Positions 41,920 to 52,031 are shown, counted from the stretch's first letter. The stretch: 64,000 nucleotides of DNA from Verrucomicrobiales bacterium (GCA_030730365.1 JANQVJ010000040.1:85155-149154), one strand, 5' to 3'. The notes: a model not told the origin generated them from the letters alone. Made by a program: numbers and translations.

Positions 41920-42060
41920 GTGCCTTCCTTTTGAGTGTACTTATGCCGGAAGCATCGTTCTTTCGCTATTTCCTGCTTGCCCGGCCTCTCATCTTGGAGG
42001 AAATAGTCCTCCGCCCCTTGTTGGGGTGAAGACTCAACCCACTATTCCCCACACTGCACC

Positions 42061-42390
42061 ATGGCACACGAATCCATCGTCAATCTCACCAGCGACAATT
42101 TTGCGACTGAGGCCGAGCAGGCTACCGTCCCCGTGATCATCGACTTCTGGTCCGAGCATTGCGGACCCTGCAAGATGCTCTCGCCTGTCCTCGACGAGGT
42201 CGCTGCTGTCCTCGGTGATACTGCGAAAGTGACCAAGGTCGACGTCATGGCTCACCGCGATCTCGCCATGCGCTTCGGCATCCGCGCCGTCCCGACCCTC
42301 ATTTTCATGAAAGACGGCGAAGTGAAAGAAACGAAGACCGGGATCATGATGAAAGATGCGATTGTGCAAAAGCTCCAGTCACTCGCCTGA
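42061..42390 (+). CDS. trxA: Thioredoxin
   Basis: 109 residues, the standard length. Reduces protein disulfides with electrons from thioredoxin reductase in the cytoplasm. Motifs: IIDFWSEHCGPCKMLSPVLDEVA, with the CGPC active site preceded by WSEH instead of the usual WAxW, the conserved cis-Pro in AVPTLIFMKDG, and KVDVMAHRDLAMRFGI. There is no signal peptide. The change from Trp to His before CGPC is mild. The next gene starts 30 bp later. Confidence 0.95.
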   Translation: MAHESIVNLTSDNFATEAEQATVPVIIDFWSEHCGPCKMLSPVLDEVAAVLGDTAKVTKVDVMAHRDLAMRFGIRAVPTLIFMKDGEVKETKTGIMMKDAIVQKLQSLA

Positions 42391-42420
42391 TTTTTCTCCG
42401 GTCTATCCTCTCTCCCCGTT

Positions 42421-43017
42421 TTGAATCCGGCTCTCACCTCGCGCCCCTCACTGAAGTGGTTGCTCCCGCTCCTCCTTCTCACGGTCGGGTATCGCGTTGT
42501 GGCTTCCTCGTTCGACTTTCTGGGAAACACGGCGCCGCTCATGGCCATCACCTTTGGTGGCGCGATGCTGCTCGGGGTGCGGTTCTGGTGGCTTCCGGTG
42601 GTGCTCCTCGTGGCGAGTGACCTGGCTCTCGGGTTCATTCACGGCGGCGGCAGTGGGGTAGGATCCTACACCCTGATGTCGTCGGTTTTTTACTTGTTCG
42701 TCGCCTTTCTCGGAGGCAAGGCCGGGCGCCTCGAGAAGATCTGGCCGATGATGTGGTGTGGCACACTGCTCTGTGGCGTCCTCTTTTATGTTGTCGCCAA
42801 CACTTACAGCTGGCTCGCCTGGCCGGGTTATGCGATGACGCCGGCCGGTTGGATGCAGGCGCAGACGACGGGACTCCCGGGGATCAATCCTCCTGCCTGG
42901 ATGTTCCTACGCAACGCCCTCATCGCCGACTCGATCTGGTGCGCCGCGGCCGGCCTGCTCTACCTCGCGCAACGTCGCGCTGAGACTCTGTCTGTCGCTC
43001 CCTCTGCTGCTCGCTGA
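42421..43017 (+). CDS. DUF6580-like integral membrane protein
   Basis: 198 residues with about five hydrophobic segments. NTAPLMAITFGGAMLLGVRFWWLPVVLLVASD and NTYSWLAWPGYAMTPAGWMQAQTTGLPG fit the DUF6580 pattern (membrane proteins resembling ECF-transporter substrate-binding S components). The start is a TTG at 42421; no better start is visible upstream of the first hydrophobic segment. Ligand and function unknown. Confidence 0.7.
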   Translation: MNPALTSRPSLKWLLPLLLLTVGYRVVASSFDFLGNTAPLMAITFGGAMLLGVRFWWLPVVLLVASDLALGFIHGGGSGVGSYTLMSSVFYLFVAFLGGKAGRLEKIWPMMWCGTLLCGVLFYVVANTYSWLAWPGYAMTPAGWMQAQTTGLPGINPPAWMFLRNALIADSIWCAAAGLLYLAQRRAETLSVAPSAAR

Positions 43018-43098
43018 GCTTCCCGCCTGCCGCCGGAAAAAATCTCGATTTGCTCCGCTATTGCTTTACGTCGCGGCGCAGGGATTTATCGTCCGTGC

Positions 43099-45216
43099 AT
43101 GTCAAAAACGGCCCACCCTTTTCTCGAGAACGAATTTCATATCCGCTGGTCAAAACTCGTCCCCGAGGCGATCGAGCCCGACATTCGCGAGGCCCTCGTG
43201 CGGGCGCAGGAGCATATTAATCGACTTTCCTCCCCCTTCGAGGCGTCGGAGCTGACTTTTGAAAATACCCTCGTCGAACTCGAGCGGGCCACTGAAGAAC
43301 TCTCCATGGCCTGGGGCCGCGTCGGCCATCTCGACTCGGTGCGCAATTGCGAGGCACTGCGCACCGCACAAAATGCAATGCTGCCCGAGGTGACCCAGTT
43401 TTACTCGCGCATCCCGCTGAATGCCGCGCTCTGGGGTCGCCTTAAAGCCTACTCCCAAACCGCCGAAGCCGCCGCCCTCACCGGCGTGCGGAAGCGGTTT
43501 CTCGATGAGACGATGAAAGACTTCATCAGCAGCGGGGCCGACCTCCCCGGGGAGAAGAAAACGCGGCTCGAGGAGGTGCAGTCCGAACTCGCCCGCATCA
43601 CGCAGAAGTTTTCCGAGAACGTTCTCGATTCCACGAACGCGTGGGAGCTCGTCCTCGAAGACGACTCTCGCCTCGCCGGCCTGCCCGAGACCTCGCGCGC
43701 CGTGCTCCGCAGCGAAGCCTCGGCCAAGGGGCTCAGCACTGACGAAGCGCCTGTCTACCGTATCACCCTGAAAGCGCCGGTTTATTTTCCCGTCCTCGAG
43801 TATGCCGAAGACGCGACCCTGCGCGAGCAAGTCTGGCGCGGTAGTATCACCGTTGGCCATCGTGGCGACTACGATAACACCGACCTCGTCTGGGAGATTC
43901 TGAAGCTGCGCCACGAACGTGCGGAGATCCTCGGCAAGGCGAACTTCGCTGACCAGGTCCTCGAAGAGCGCATGGCCGGCACTGGAGCGGCCGCGCTGCG
44001 TTTTGTCGAAGATCTTGCCGAGCGGACCAAACCCTATTTTGCCCGTGATATCGGGGAGCTCGAGAATTTCCGTCGCCAGCACGAGCCTGACTGGGCTGGC
44101 AAGTTCGAACCCTGGGATGTCGCCTACTGGGCAGAAAAGCTGCGCAAGGAAAACTACGCTTTTGATGAGGAAGAGCTGCGGCCCTACTTCGCGATCGGGA
44201 ATGTCATCGAAGGCATGTTCCGGCTCACCGAGGAAATTTTCGGATTCAAAATCGTCGAGGGCAGTTCGACCTACACCAAACCGGGCGAGACGCCCGCGGG
44301 CGATGGTGTCGAAGTGTGGCATCCCGAGGTGAAGTTTTACGAACTGCGCGATGCGGCGAGCGGCGAACTGCTCGGCTCGTTTTACGCCGACTGGCATCCG
44401 CGTGAAGAAAAACGCGGCGGAGCCTGGATGAACTACCTGCGCACGGGGTCGCCCGCGATCGAGGGGCAGACCCGTGAGCCGCACCTCGGGCTCATCTGCG
44501 GTAATCTCACGCCATCGTCGAAGGACAGACCTGCGCTTCTCACCCATCGTGAGGTCGAGACGGTCTTTCATGAGTTCGGGCACCTTCTGCATCACCTCCT
44601 CGGCGAGGTCGAGATCAAATCGCTTAACGGCGTCAAGGTCGTCTGGGATTTTGTTGAGCTGCCTTCACAGATCATGGAGAACTTCTGCTGGTCGCGGGTC
44701 AGTCTCGACTTTTTCGCGAAGCACTACGAGACCGGCGAGCCTATCCCCGAAGCGCTCTTCCAGAAAATGATCGGAGCCCGGAATTTCCAGTCCGCCATGG
44801 TCATGATGCGCCAGCTCGCCTTTGGCAAGATGGATCTCGATCTCCACATCAAGCATTATCAAAAGCCAGCAAGCGGCGACCTCGACCAGCTCGTGCGCGA
44901 CATCCTCGACGGCTACACCATGCCACTTGCGACGCACCCGCCGACAATGGCGCGTCGTTTTACCCACTTATTCGCGAGTTCGACGGGATACGCTGCCGGT
45001 TATTACTCCTACAAGTGGGCCGAAGTCCTTGATGCCGACGCTTTTACCCGCTTCGCCGGAGCCGGCGTCATCAGCCCCGAAGTCGGACGCGAGTTCCGCG
45101 ACAAGATCCTCAGCCGCGGTAACTCCGTCGAGGCCGCCGAGCTTTTCCGCGACTTCATGGGAAGGGATCCGGAGCTCAATGCGCTGCTCGAGAGATGCGG
45201 GCTGGTGGCGGATTGA
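43099..45216 (+). CDS. M3-family zinc oligopeptidase (oligopeptidase A-like)
   Basis: 705 residues, close to E. coli PrlC (680). It has the zinc motif VFHEFGHLLHHLL (HExxH) near residue 493 and the third-ligand Glu in SQIMENFCWSRVSLDFF. RGGAWMNYLRTG, TYTKPGETPAGDGVEVWHPEVKFYELRD and the C-terminal GYAAGYYSYKWAEVLDADAFTRF also match. The enzyme degrades short peptides, including signal-peptide fragments, in the cytoplasm. It has no signal peptide. It is followed by the HipB/HipA module. Confidence 0.93.
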   Translation: MSKTAHPFLENEFHIRWSKLVPEAIEPDIREALVRAQEHINRLSSPFEASELTFENTLVELERATEELSMAWGRVGHLDSVRNCEALRTAQNAMLPEVTQFYSRIPLNAALWGRLKAYSQTAEAAALTGVRKRFLDETMKDFISSGADLPGEKKTRLEEVQSELARITQKFSENVLDSTNAWELVLEDDSRLAGLPETSRAVLRSEASAKGLSTDEAPVYRITLKAPVYFPVLEYAEDATLREQVWRGSITVGHRGDYDNTDLVWEILKLRHERAEILGKANFADQVLEERMAGTGAAALRFVEDLAERTKPYFARDIGELENFRRQHEPDWAGKFEPWDVAYWAEKLRKENYAFDEEELRPYFAIGNVIEGMFRLTEEIFGFKIVEGSSTYTKPGETPAGDGVEVWHPEVKFYELRDAASGELLGSFYADWHPREEKRGGAWMNYLRTGSPAIEGQTREPHLGLICGNLTPSSKDRPALLTHREVETVFHEFGHLLHHLLGEVEIKSLNGVKVVWDFVELPSQIMENFCWSRVSLDFFAKHYETGEPIPEALFQKMIGARNFQSAMVMMRQLAFGKMDLDLHIKHYQKPASGDLDQLVRDILDGYTMPLATHPPTMARRFTHLFASSTGYAAGYYSYKWAEVLDADAFTRFAGAGVISPEVGREFRDKILSRGNSVEAAELFRDFMGRDPELNALLERCGLVAD

Positions 45217-45350
45217 GGGATATTGGGCGCGTCTTTCAATAGTTTACTACGGCTCTATAGCGGTCCACAGGGAGCGTTTCCCCATGCACCCCTCTTAATG
45301 GTTGCTAAAACAATCAAAAAATGGAATTGTTGGCTGCTTTAGGAAACGTT

Positions 45351-45677
45351 ATGGGAAGGAAATCAACACTGCTTTTACCTAAGCATGCCCGCCTCCTGGA
45401 AGAAGTGGGCGAGAATCTTCGCCTTGCCCGGCTGCGTCGAAAACTCAGTGCTGAACAGGTGGCTGAACGGGCCGGGATCAGTCGATCAACTCTGCAGAAG
45501 GTGGAAAAAGGGGACCCGAGCACGGCTTTCGGGAACATCCTTCAAGTTCTCATGATCCTCGGTTTGGAGAAGGACATTCTTCACCTCGCCGCGCAGGATC
45601 CACTAGGTCGCAAGCTACAGGACGCGGGTCTCGCGGTTCCGCGTCGTCGTGCTCCGAAGCGGACAAGCTCCCCATAA
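45351..45677 (+). CDS. hipB: HipB-like XRE-family antitoxin
   Basis: 108 residues from the ATG at 45351, chosen over the track's ATG (45321) because AGGAAA lies at the right distance before it. The HTH is LRLARLRRKLSAEQVAERAGISRSTLQKVEKG. A basic C-terminal tail (RRRAPKRTSS) could reach HipA or DNA. Such proteins neutralise HipA and repress their own operon. The gene ends 5 bp before hipA. The AT-rich upstream 45300-45350 probably carries the operator, but I could not define a clear palindrome. Confidence 0.85.
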   Translation: MGRKSTLLLPKHARLLEEVGENLRLARLRRKLSAEQVAERAGISRSTLQKVEKGDPSTAFGNILQVLMILGLEKDILHLAAQDPLGRKLQDAGLAVPRRRAPKRTSSP

Positions 45678-45682
45678 AGTAA

Positions 45683-46960
45683 ATGATGAGCCGGGAAATC
45701 GAAGTGTGGGGAGACTGGATCGAGCTGGGTGGACCCGTTTGCATGGGAACCCTGCGGGCAATCGAGACGCGGGGTAAAGAAGTATTCTCCTTTGAGTATG
45801 AAAAGTCGTGGCTGGATCGTGGTATCGCTACGGGATTGGATCCTGACCTCCGATTTCTGGATGGTCCGCAATACCTCGATGCCGGAGAACGGCCGAATTT
45901 CGGGATTTTTCTCGATTCGTCGCCGGATCGCTGGGGGCGGGTGCTGATGCAGCGTCGCGAGGCGGCCCGCGCACGTGAAGAATCACGACCCGAACGTCGG
46001 CTCCGTGAACTCGATTTCCTCGTCGGCGTTCACGACGAACAACGTTCCGGGGGCCTTCGATTCAGGGACGTTGCCTCCCAAGGGAAGTGGCTGAATGACG
46101 ATCCGTCTATGGCCACTCCGCCGTGGACCTCGCTGAGAGAGCTTGAGCATGCGAGTTGGCAACTGCAGCGAACCGATTTGCGCGAGAACGCCGAATCGCT
46201 GAAGTGGCTGCGCCTGATAATTGCGCCGGGATCGTCTCTGGGTGGGGCTAGGCCCAAAGCCGGAGTGAGCGATGAAAGCGGACAACTCTGGATCGCGAAA
46301 TTCCCCGGACGAAATGACTCCCGCGATATCGGGGCTTGGGAGATGCTTGCCCATCGACTCGCGAAAGAATCCGGTGTACTGGTATCGAATGCTCGCCTGG
46401 AGCAGTTTGGCGGTGAGCATCGAACTTTTTTATCGGAGCGCTTTGACCGACGGGTCGTTGATGGTGAAAGGCGCCGCCTGCACTTCGCCTCGGCCATGAC
46501 CCTGCTCGGTCACTCGGATGGAGCGGGGGCGGAAACGGGAGCCAGCTATCTCGATCTGGCCGAAATCTTACTGCAATTCGGCGCCGCTCCCGAGTTCGAT
46601 CTGAGGCAACTGTGGCTCCGCATCATCTTCTCAATCGCTGTCGGCAATACGGATGACCATTTGCGAAATCACGGCTTTCTTCTGACTCCGGCGGGATGGC
46701 GACTCTCCCCTGCTTATGACATCAATCCATCCCCTGACGGAGCCGGTCTCAGTCTGAATATTTCCGAGACGGATAATGCACTATCCTTCGACTTGGCTGT
46801 CGAGATGGCGCCTTTTTTTCGTGTCGAAAAAAAAGAAGCTAATCAGCTCGTGAAGTCCGTCCGGGCGATCACCGGTCGATGGAGAACGGTCGCTCGGGAT
46901 CTCAGCATCACCCGATCCGATCAGGATGCGATGGAAGTGGCTTTTGTCAGGTTCGAGTGA
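45683..46960 (+). CDS. hipA: HipA-family serine/threonine kinase toxin
   Basis: 425 residues. HipA phosphorylates an essential target (GltX in E. coli) and induces dormancy. Visible: the N-terminal subdomain (CMGTLRA; GERPNFGIFLDSSPDRWGR), the auto-phosphorylation/ejected loop APGSSLGGARPKAGV, LWIAKFPG (nucleotide Lys), the catalytic VGNTDDHLRNHGFLL and the metal-binding SPAYDINPSPDG. All key residues seem intact, so it is likely active. Two overlapping ATGs (45683, 45686) are possible starts. It is convergent with pyrG, 28 bp apart. Confidence 0.92.
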   Translation: MMSREIEVWGDWIELGGPVCMGTLRAIETRGKEVFSFEYEKSWLDRGIATGLDPDLRFLDGPQYLDAGERPNFGIFLDSSPDRWGRVLMQRREAARAREESRPERRLRELDFLVGVHDEQRSGGLRFRDVASQGKWLNDDPSMATPPWTSLRELEHASWQLQRTDLRENAESLKWLRLIIAPGSSLGGARPKAGVSDESGQLWIAKFPGRNDSRDIGAWEMLAHRLAKESGVLVSNARLEQFGGEHRTFLSERFDRRVVDGERRRLHFASAMTLLGHSDGAGAETGASYLDLAEILLQFGAAPEFDLRQLWLRIIFSIAVGNTDDHLRNHGFLLTPAGWRLSPAYDINPSPDGAGLSLNISETDNALSFDLAVEMAPFFRVEKKEANQLVKSVRAITGRWRTVARDLSITRSDQDAMEVAFVRFE

Positions 46961-46988
46961 TTACGCGCCCCCCCGACTCCCCACTTCC

Positions 46989-48590
46989 TCACCGCCGGTT
47001 CTCCAGCGCCGCCGCGATGAACCCTTTGAAGAGAGGGTGCGGAGCGGTTGGCTTGCTTTTGAATTCGGGGTGAAACTGCACCGCGACGTAAAAGGGATGC
47101 TCCGGGATCTCGATGATCTCGCCGAGAGTGCCGTCGGGTGAGGTGCCGACGAGCTGAAGCCCTTTTTCGTTATATAGAGTGAGGTAATTCTGGTTCAGCT
47201 CGTAGCGGTGGCGGTGGCGTTCGTTGACGGATTGGCTGCCGTAAAGTGCGGCTGAGCGGCTTCCGGCGGTCATCCTTGTCTCCCAGGTGCCGAGACGCAT
47301 CGTTCCGCCCTTGCTGTTGACTTCTTTCTGGTCTTCGAGCAGGCAGATGACGGGATGGGGGGTGCCTTCGTCGAACTCGGTGCTGTGGGCATGCTCAAGT
47401 CCGCAGGCGTTGCGGGCAAACTCGATCGTCGCGATCTGCATCCCGAGACAGATCCCAAAGTAGGGAATGTTGTTCTCACGGGCGTAGCGGGCCGCTGCGA
47501 TTTTGCCCTCGATACCACGGTCGCCGAAGCCACCTGGAATCAGGATGCCGGAGACTTCGCTGAGGTATTTTTCCGCTCCATCGGCTTCGATGTCGCTGGA
47601 GTCGATCCGCACGACGTCTACGTGGGTGTCGTTCGCCGCTCCGGCGTGGGTGAGCGACTCGTAGATGGATTTGTAGGCGTCCTGATGGTCGATGTATTTG
47701 CCGACGACTCCGACCTTGATGTTGTGGCTCGGGTTGACGATACGATCGACCATGTTGCGCCACTCGATGAGGTCGGGTTCGGGAGTCTCGAGGCCCAGCC
47801 TCGCGCAAATGATGGTGTCGAGCTGTTGATCGTGGAGTTTCAAGGGCGCCTTGTAGATTGTGCCTTTGATGTCGAGGAAGGGGATCACCGCCTCGGGGCG
47901 CACGTTACAGAACATCGAGATTTTCCGACGGACCTCGTTGTCGAGCGGGTATTCGGAGCGGCAGATGATGACGTCAGGGGTGATTCCGATCTCGCGCAAT
48001 TTGGCAACGCTCTGCTGGGTGGGCTTGGTCTTGAGCTCCTCGGCCGCCTTGATGTAGGGGATAAGGGTGGCGTGCATGAAGGCCACATTTTCATGGCCGA
48101 CCTCGTCCTTGAACTGACGGAGTGCCTCGAGAAAGGGGAGTCCCTCGATGTCACCGGTGGTGCCGCCGATCTCGGTGATGATGACGTCGACGTCGGACTT
48201 CTCGACCACTTCGTAAATGCGATTTTTGATGACGTCGGTGACGTGGGGGATCACCTGCACGGTTGCGCCGAGGTAGAGGCCGCGACGTTCGTTCTTGATG
48301 ACGGTCTCGTAGACCTGGCCGCTCGTGATGTTGTTGAGCTTGGAAAGGCGACCGCTCGTGAAGCGCTCGTAGTGCCCGAGATCGAGGTCGGTCTCGGCGC
48401 CGTCGTCGAGCACGTAGACCTCTCCGTGCTGAAAGGGGCTCATCGTTCCGGGGTCGACGTTCAGATAAGGGTCGAACTTCTGCATGAGAACGCGCAGACC
48501 GCGACGCTCCAGCAGGGTTCCGAGGGCGGCTGCCGCGAGACCTTTTCCGAGCGAGCTGACCACGCCTCCTGTGACAAAAATGTACTTCAT
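46989..48590 (-). CDS. pyrG: CTP synthase
   Basis: 533 residues. Makes CTP from UTP with glutamine and ATP. The N-terminal synthase domain starts [24 protein letters not shown] and has [25 protein letters not shown] and [20 protein letters not shown]. The C-terminal class I amidotransferase has [20 protein letters not shown] (nucleophile Cys) and [13 protein letters not shown] (His-Glu). The start overlaps the end of kdsB by 4 bp, so the pair is coupled; CTP is a substrate of KdsB, which makes the pairing sensible. Confidence 0.97.
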   Translation of the reverse strand: MKYIFVTGGVVSSLGKGLAAAALGTLLERRGLRVLMQKFDPYLNVDPGTMSPFQHGEVYVLDDGAETDLDLGHYERFTSGRLSKLNNITSGQVYETVIKNERRGLYLGATVQVIPHVTDVIKNRIYEVVEKSDVDVIITEIGGTTGDIEGLPFLEALRQFKDEVGHENVAFMHATLIPYIKAAEELKTKPTQQSVAKLREIGITPDVIICRSEYPLDNEVRRKISMFCNVRPEAVIPFLDIKGTIYKAPLKLHDQQLDTIICARLGLETPEPDLIEWRNMVDRIVNPSHNIKVGVVGKYIDHQDAYKSIYESLTHAGAANDTHVDVVRIDSSDIEADGAEKYLSEVSGILIPGGFGDRGIEGKIAAARYARENNIPYFGICLGMQIATIEFARNACGLEHAHSTEFDEGTPHPVICLLEDQKEVNSKGGTMRLGTWETRMTAGSRSAALYGSQSVNERHRHRYELNQNYLTLYNEKGLQLVGTSPDGTLGEIIEIPEHPFYVAVQFHPEFKSKPTAPHPLFKGFIAAALENRR

Positions 48591-49342
48591 TGACTCAATA
48601 ATTGCTGGAGTATCGCAGCCTGCTCGGGAGTGTCAACGCCGGGCGAGGTGTCGTCGGTTAAAACGACCCTGATCCTTGCTCCATTTTCCATGGCGCGCAG
48701 TTGCTCAAGGCCTTCGGTGCGCTCGAGGAGGGACGGCTCCCAGCGCACAAAGTCGAAGAGAAAGTCCCGACGGAAGCCGTAGATGCCCTTGTGACGGTAA
48801 TAAAGGAGGTCATCCGGAACACTCCGCGGATGCGGGATGGGGCTGCGGGAAAAATAAAGGGCGTGGCCGTCGCGGGTGAGGGTGACTTTGACGACATTCG
48901 GGTCGTTCACGAGGGGATCGTCGGCGGCGAGGGGATTGGCTGCAGTGATCATGGGCAGCGCCGGATCTGCTAGAAGGGCGGAGGCGAGGGAATCAATCAG
49001 ACCGGGGTCGATGAGGGGTTCGTCGCCCTGGATGTTGATGATGTGCGACATTTCGGGGAAGGCCCGTGCGACCTCGGCGGCCCGGTCGGTGCCGCTCGGG
49101 TGGTCGGGACTGGTCATGGTGACATGCCCGCCGAAGGCCTCGACCGCCGCGGCGATGCGCTCGTCGTCGGTCGCGACGGTCACGACGGAGAGCTCGCGGC
49201 ACTCGTGGCAGCGGTCCCAGACGTGCTGGATGAGCGGCTTTCCTGCGATGTGATGAAGCGGTTTTCCGGGAAAGCGGGTCGATCCCCAGCGGGCCGGGAT
49301 CACTCCGAGGACTCCCGGAACTTGAGAGGGTTGAGTCGACAT
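48587..49342 (-). CDS. kdsB: 3-deoxy-manno-octulosonate cytidylyltransferase
   Basis: 251 residues. Activates Kdo with CTP to CMP-Kdo for LPS inner-core assembly, so the cell should have an LPS-bearing outer membrane. Motifs: [94 protein letters not shown] and [11 protein letters not shown]. It overlaps pyrG by 4 bp and is the first gene of that pair. Confidence 0.96.
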   Translation of the reverse strand: MSTQPSQVPGVLGVIPARWGSTRFPGKPLHHIAGKPLIQHVWDRCHECRELSVVTVATDDERIAAAVEAFGGHVTMTSPDHPSGTDRAAEVARAFPEMSHIINIQGDEPLIDPGLIDSLASALLADPALPMITAANPLAADDPLVNDPNVVKVTLTRDGHALYFSRSPIPHPRSVPDDLLYYRHKGIYGFRRDFLFDFVRWEPSLLERTEGLEQLRAMENGARIRVVLTDDTSPGVDTPEQAAILQQLLSQ

Positions 49343-49461
49343 CTTGAGAGGGTTGAGTCCTTCTGATGAACTCGCAGATTAGCAATTAATCAAGGGAATC
49401 CGATTGAATTACGGGCGGAACCGGTGAAAACGTGCTCTCTGAACCAACCCTCTCTGACCCC

Positions 49462-50076
49462 GTGGAAATAGCCTGCCTGGATCTCGAAGGTGTCCTTGTT
49501 CCGGAAATCTGGATCAATGTGGCGCAAAAAACCGGAATCGACGCCCTTCTTGCGACGACGCGCGACATTCCGGACTACGACGTGCTGATGACACAGCGCC
49601 TCCGCATCCTCGACGAGCACGGGCTGAAAATTGGGGATGTGCAGGAGGTCATCGACAGTCTCGGGCCGCTCGACGGGGCGCTCGATTTCCTCGAATGGCT
49701 CAAGTCCGAGTTTCAGGTCGTGATTTTGTCCGACACTTTTTACGAATTTGCCAAGCCCCTGATGAGGCAGCTCGGGTATCCGACACTCTTCTGCCACCGC
49801 CTCGGGATCACTGCGGACGGTCGCATCGAGGCCTATCACCTCCGCATGCCCGATCAGAAGCGTGAGGCGGTAAAGCGCTTTCACGAATTGAAGTTTAAGG
49901 TCATCGCCGCCGGGGATTCCTACAACGACACCAGCATGCTCGGGGAAGCGGATCGCGGGATTCTTTTCTGCCCTCCGCAAAATGTTATCGCCGAGTTTCC
50001 GCAGTTCCCGGTCGCGATGGATTATGCGCAGCTCAAAGCCGAATTTCTGGAGGGTCGGGCGGCGGTGAGGAGGTGA
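49462..50076 (+). CDS. thrH: Phosphoserine phosphatase/homoserine phosphotransferase ThrH
   Basis: 204 residues from the GTG at 49462 (VEIACLDLEGVLVPEIW), matching P. aeruginosa ThrH in length; the track start at GTG 49432 would add 10 residues. A HAD enzyme that dephosphorylates phosphoserine and can transfer the phosphate to homoserine. Motif I is CLDLEGVLVPE, motif II VVILSDTFYEF, and motifs III/IV include AAGDSYNDTSMLGEA. TTRDIPDYDVLMTQRLRILDEHGLK is highly ThrH-specific. No thr or ser genes adjoin it. Confidence 0.92.
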   Translation: MEIACLDLEGVLVPEIWINVAQKTGIDALLATTRDIPDYDVLMTQRLRILDEHGLKIGDVQEVIDSLGPLDGALDFLEWLKSEFQVVILSDTFYEFAKPLMRQLGYPTLFCHRLGITADGRIEAYHLRMPDQKREAVKRFHELKFKVIAAGDSYNDTSMLGEADRGILFCPPQNVIAEFPQFPVAMDYAQLKAEFLEGRAAVRR

Positions 50077-50092
50077 GGAGACTTGCGACTAA

Positions 50093-50373
50093 CCCGCATT
50101 TCTCTCACCCGTTCTACTGCGACTGGCTGCGGCCCGCTCCTGCTTCGATCCGGCCCGAATTGTCCTTGGGCAGAATGTATTCATACAGCCCTTCGGAAAA
50201 TCCGGCCCGCGCGTTGATGCCTTGGGCACCCTTCGGGCGACTCTGCGAGTCGTCTCTCTCCGCTTAACTTCACTTCGTTCCGTCGATCTTCGCTTCGCTT
50301 CGCTTCGATTCGCTCCGGCTGCAAGAGCAGGTCCTCGCGGCGTCTCGTGACGAAAGGGTGTGAGAAATGCGGG
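50093..50373. repeat. 281-bp gene-free segment bounded by 22-bp inverted repeats
   Basis: The left end CCCGCATTTCTCTCACCCGT.. (50093-50114) matches the reverse complement of the right end (50352-50373) at 20 of 22 bases. The inside has no ORF I would accept. It includes a short CTTCG tandem run (about 50290-50310). Size and ends resemble a MITE or decayed insertion, but no target-site duplication is obvious. It fills most of the 375-bp gap between thrH and the alpha/beta hydrolase. Confidence 0.5.
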
Positions 50374-50451
50374 CTAAAGCCGAAGGAGGCGCTTTATTCA
50401 CCATAGATCGGACCTCTCTCTCACGAGCTCTCATCAGGGAAAAGGTTTCCC

Positions 50452-51732
50452 TCACCGCATCCCCACCGCGCTCGTGACCATCGCGCCGCGCTCGTCGGTT
50501 ACCGTCATCAGCCAGGTGTTGGCGTCGGCGGGGAGACCATCGGCGATGGCCTTGCCGTCTTCGATCCGGGTGGCGAGGCTTTTCCATTCGCGTTCCGAGC
50601 GCTTGCCGGTGGCGGAGGTGTAATACAGTTCCGCTTTCACCACTTTCGTTTTGGCTGTGAAGGCAACACTGACGGTCTCCGCGTGGAGGTTCATTCCCCC
50701 GACGGTCGGCAGTGGATCTCCGCCCTTGAGAATTGAATCCACAAAGATCCCGATCTCCGCCGGAGCCCACCCCGGCTGGTGCCCGTGAGGCATGCGCGGT
50801 TGGATGCGGTAGGTGCGTGGTCCTTTTACGAGAGCGGTCGATTTCGTGTAGCTGTCCAGAGGGTAGTGGACATCGTGGGTGCCGTTGACCCAGAAGGTGG
50901 GCACGATACATTTGCCAAGGTGGCTGGAGGGGTCGTAGGCGGCGATCCAGTCGGCGCGCCTATCCCCGAGCTTGTCGATGGACGGTTTCTGGACTGACTC
51001 GCCCTCGTGGAGAAATCCGCACCCGTAGACGGGGACGGCGGCCTTGAACCTGTCGTCGAGTGAGGCGGCGAGGCAGGTCGTGTAACCACCCCAACTGATC
51101 CCCGTGACGGCGGTGCGTTCGGGGTCGACGCCCCGCATCTGGCGCAGGAGAGTGTGGGCTTTCATCACATTCGCGACGGCGTGGTAGGGCCAGTCGTCCT
51201 CGACGGAGCCTCCGATGCAATCGAACTTTTGTCCATGGCCGTGGTCGGGACCGCCGTCCGTAAGTCGTGTCCGGGTGGTCGGGTTATGTCCATGGTCGGA
51301 GATCTTTTCGTCTTTTTCATCGTATTTGGGCGCAGGCGGACGGTGCCCCGAGAGATCCATCGCGATGGCCGCGTAACCGCGCTTTGCCCAGAGCCAGACC
51401 CAATCGGAAAATGCGGTACCGCCGCCCCCGTGGATGAGGACGATCCCGGGAAAGGTCTCGCCTTCCTTTGCAAGGCCGAGGGTGACAGGTGAGGCGTAAA
51501 AAGCGAAGACCGAGGAAGGTTTGCCGCCGAATTTTTCACCTTCGTAAATGAGTGACTGGATTTTGGCCTGAGGATCCTCGACCCGGAAAGAGGGAATTTC
51601 GGACTGGAGTCGTTCGATGGGCCAGACTCCGGCGAGAGAGTCTTTCACGGGATCGGCGGCGAAAGCGGGAGAGGACAAGGTGGCAGGGAGCCAGAGGCAG
51701 GCGAGGAGGGCACGGTGGATTGCAGTATTCAT
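50452..51732 (-). CDS. Secreted alpha/beta hydrolase (acetyl-xylan-esterase/dienelactone-hydrolase-like)
   Basis: 426 residues from the ATG of MNTAIHRALLACLWLP, a signal peptide (..SSPAFAAD); the 99 upstream track residues are not needed. Alpha/beta-hydrolase features: oxyanion HGGGGTAFSDWVWLWAKRGYAAIAMDLSGH, nucleophile elbow TGISWGGYTTC (GxSxGG), acid in WVNGTHDVHYPL and His in MPHGHQPGW. After about residue 330 a beta-sandwich-like tail follows (AETVSVAFTAKTKVVKAELYYTSATGK). The substrate is probably an ester of a polysaccharide or small molecule; not resolved. Confidence 0.85.
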   Translation of the reverse strand: MNTAIHRALLACLWLPATLSSPAFAADPVKDSLAGVWPIERLQSEIPSFRVEDPQAKIQSLIYEGEKFGGKPSSVFAFYASPVTLGLAKEGETFPGIVLIHGGGGTAFSDWVWLWAKRGYAAIAMDLSGHRPPAPKYDEKDEKISDHGHNPTTRTRLTDGGPDHGHGQKFDCIGGSVEDDWPYHAVANVMKAHTLLRQMRGVDPERTAVTGISWGGYTTCLAASLDDRFKAAVPVYGCGFLHEGESVQKPSIDKLGDRRADWIAAYDPSSHLGKCIVPTFWVNGTHDVHYPLDSYTKSTALVKGPRTYRIQPRMPHGHQPGWAPAEIGIFVDSILKGGDPLPTVGGMNLHAETVSVAFTAKTKVVKAELYYTSATGKRSEREWKSLATRIEDGKAIADGLPADANTWLMTVTDERGAMVTSAVGMR

Positions 51733-52031
51733 TTTACTAGAAAGGCTCAAAACAAGCCGTTGTGCCAGATTTTTCAGCGGGCGGCGAAATGTCCGTGTTG
51801 AAAGTGATGCCTCGAGGAGCCGGAAAAGGGCCTTCATCGGGTCGAATGAACGATTTTTCTCCTGAATGGAACCCTCCCTGCTATCTCTGGTCGTGGCGGA
51901 GGCAGGAGGCCTTGCCGCTGAACCGATTGCATTTATCCAGAACGAACTTATCAACCCTCGGGGCGAATTTCTGTCCTGATACCCCATTCTACCTGAACGG
52001 GACGCCGAAACCCACGTAAAAAACTTCAACT
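51733..52031. other. Intergenic region between hydrolase and glgP
   Basis: Divergent promoters of the hydrolase and glgP are expected here. The track ORFs in this stretch are short and mutually overlapping; I saw no convincing gene, RNA or strong repeat. Confidence 0.4.

Noticed and set aside
43150-44595. 481-residue minus-strand ORF
   Set aside because: Antisense to the M3 oligopeptidase, no motifs.
47355-48593. 412-residue plus-strand ORF
   Set aside because: Antisense to pyrG, with low-complexity Val/Asp/Gly composition.
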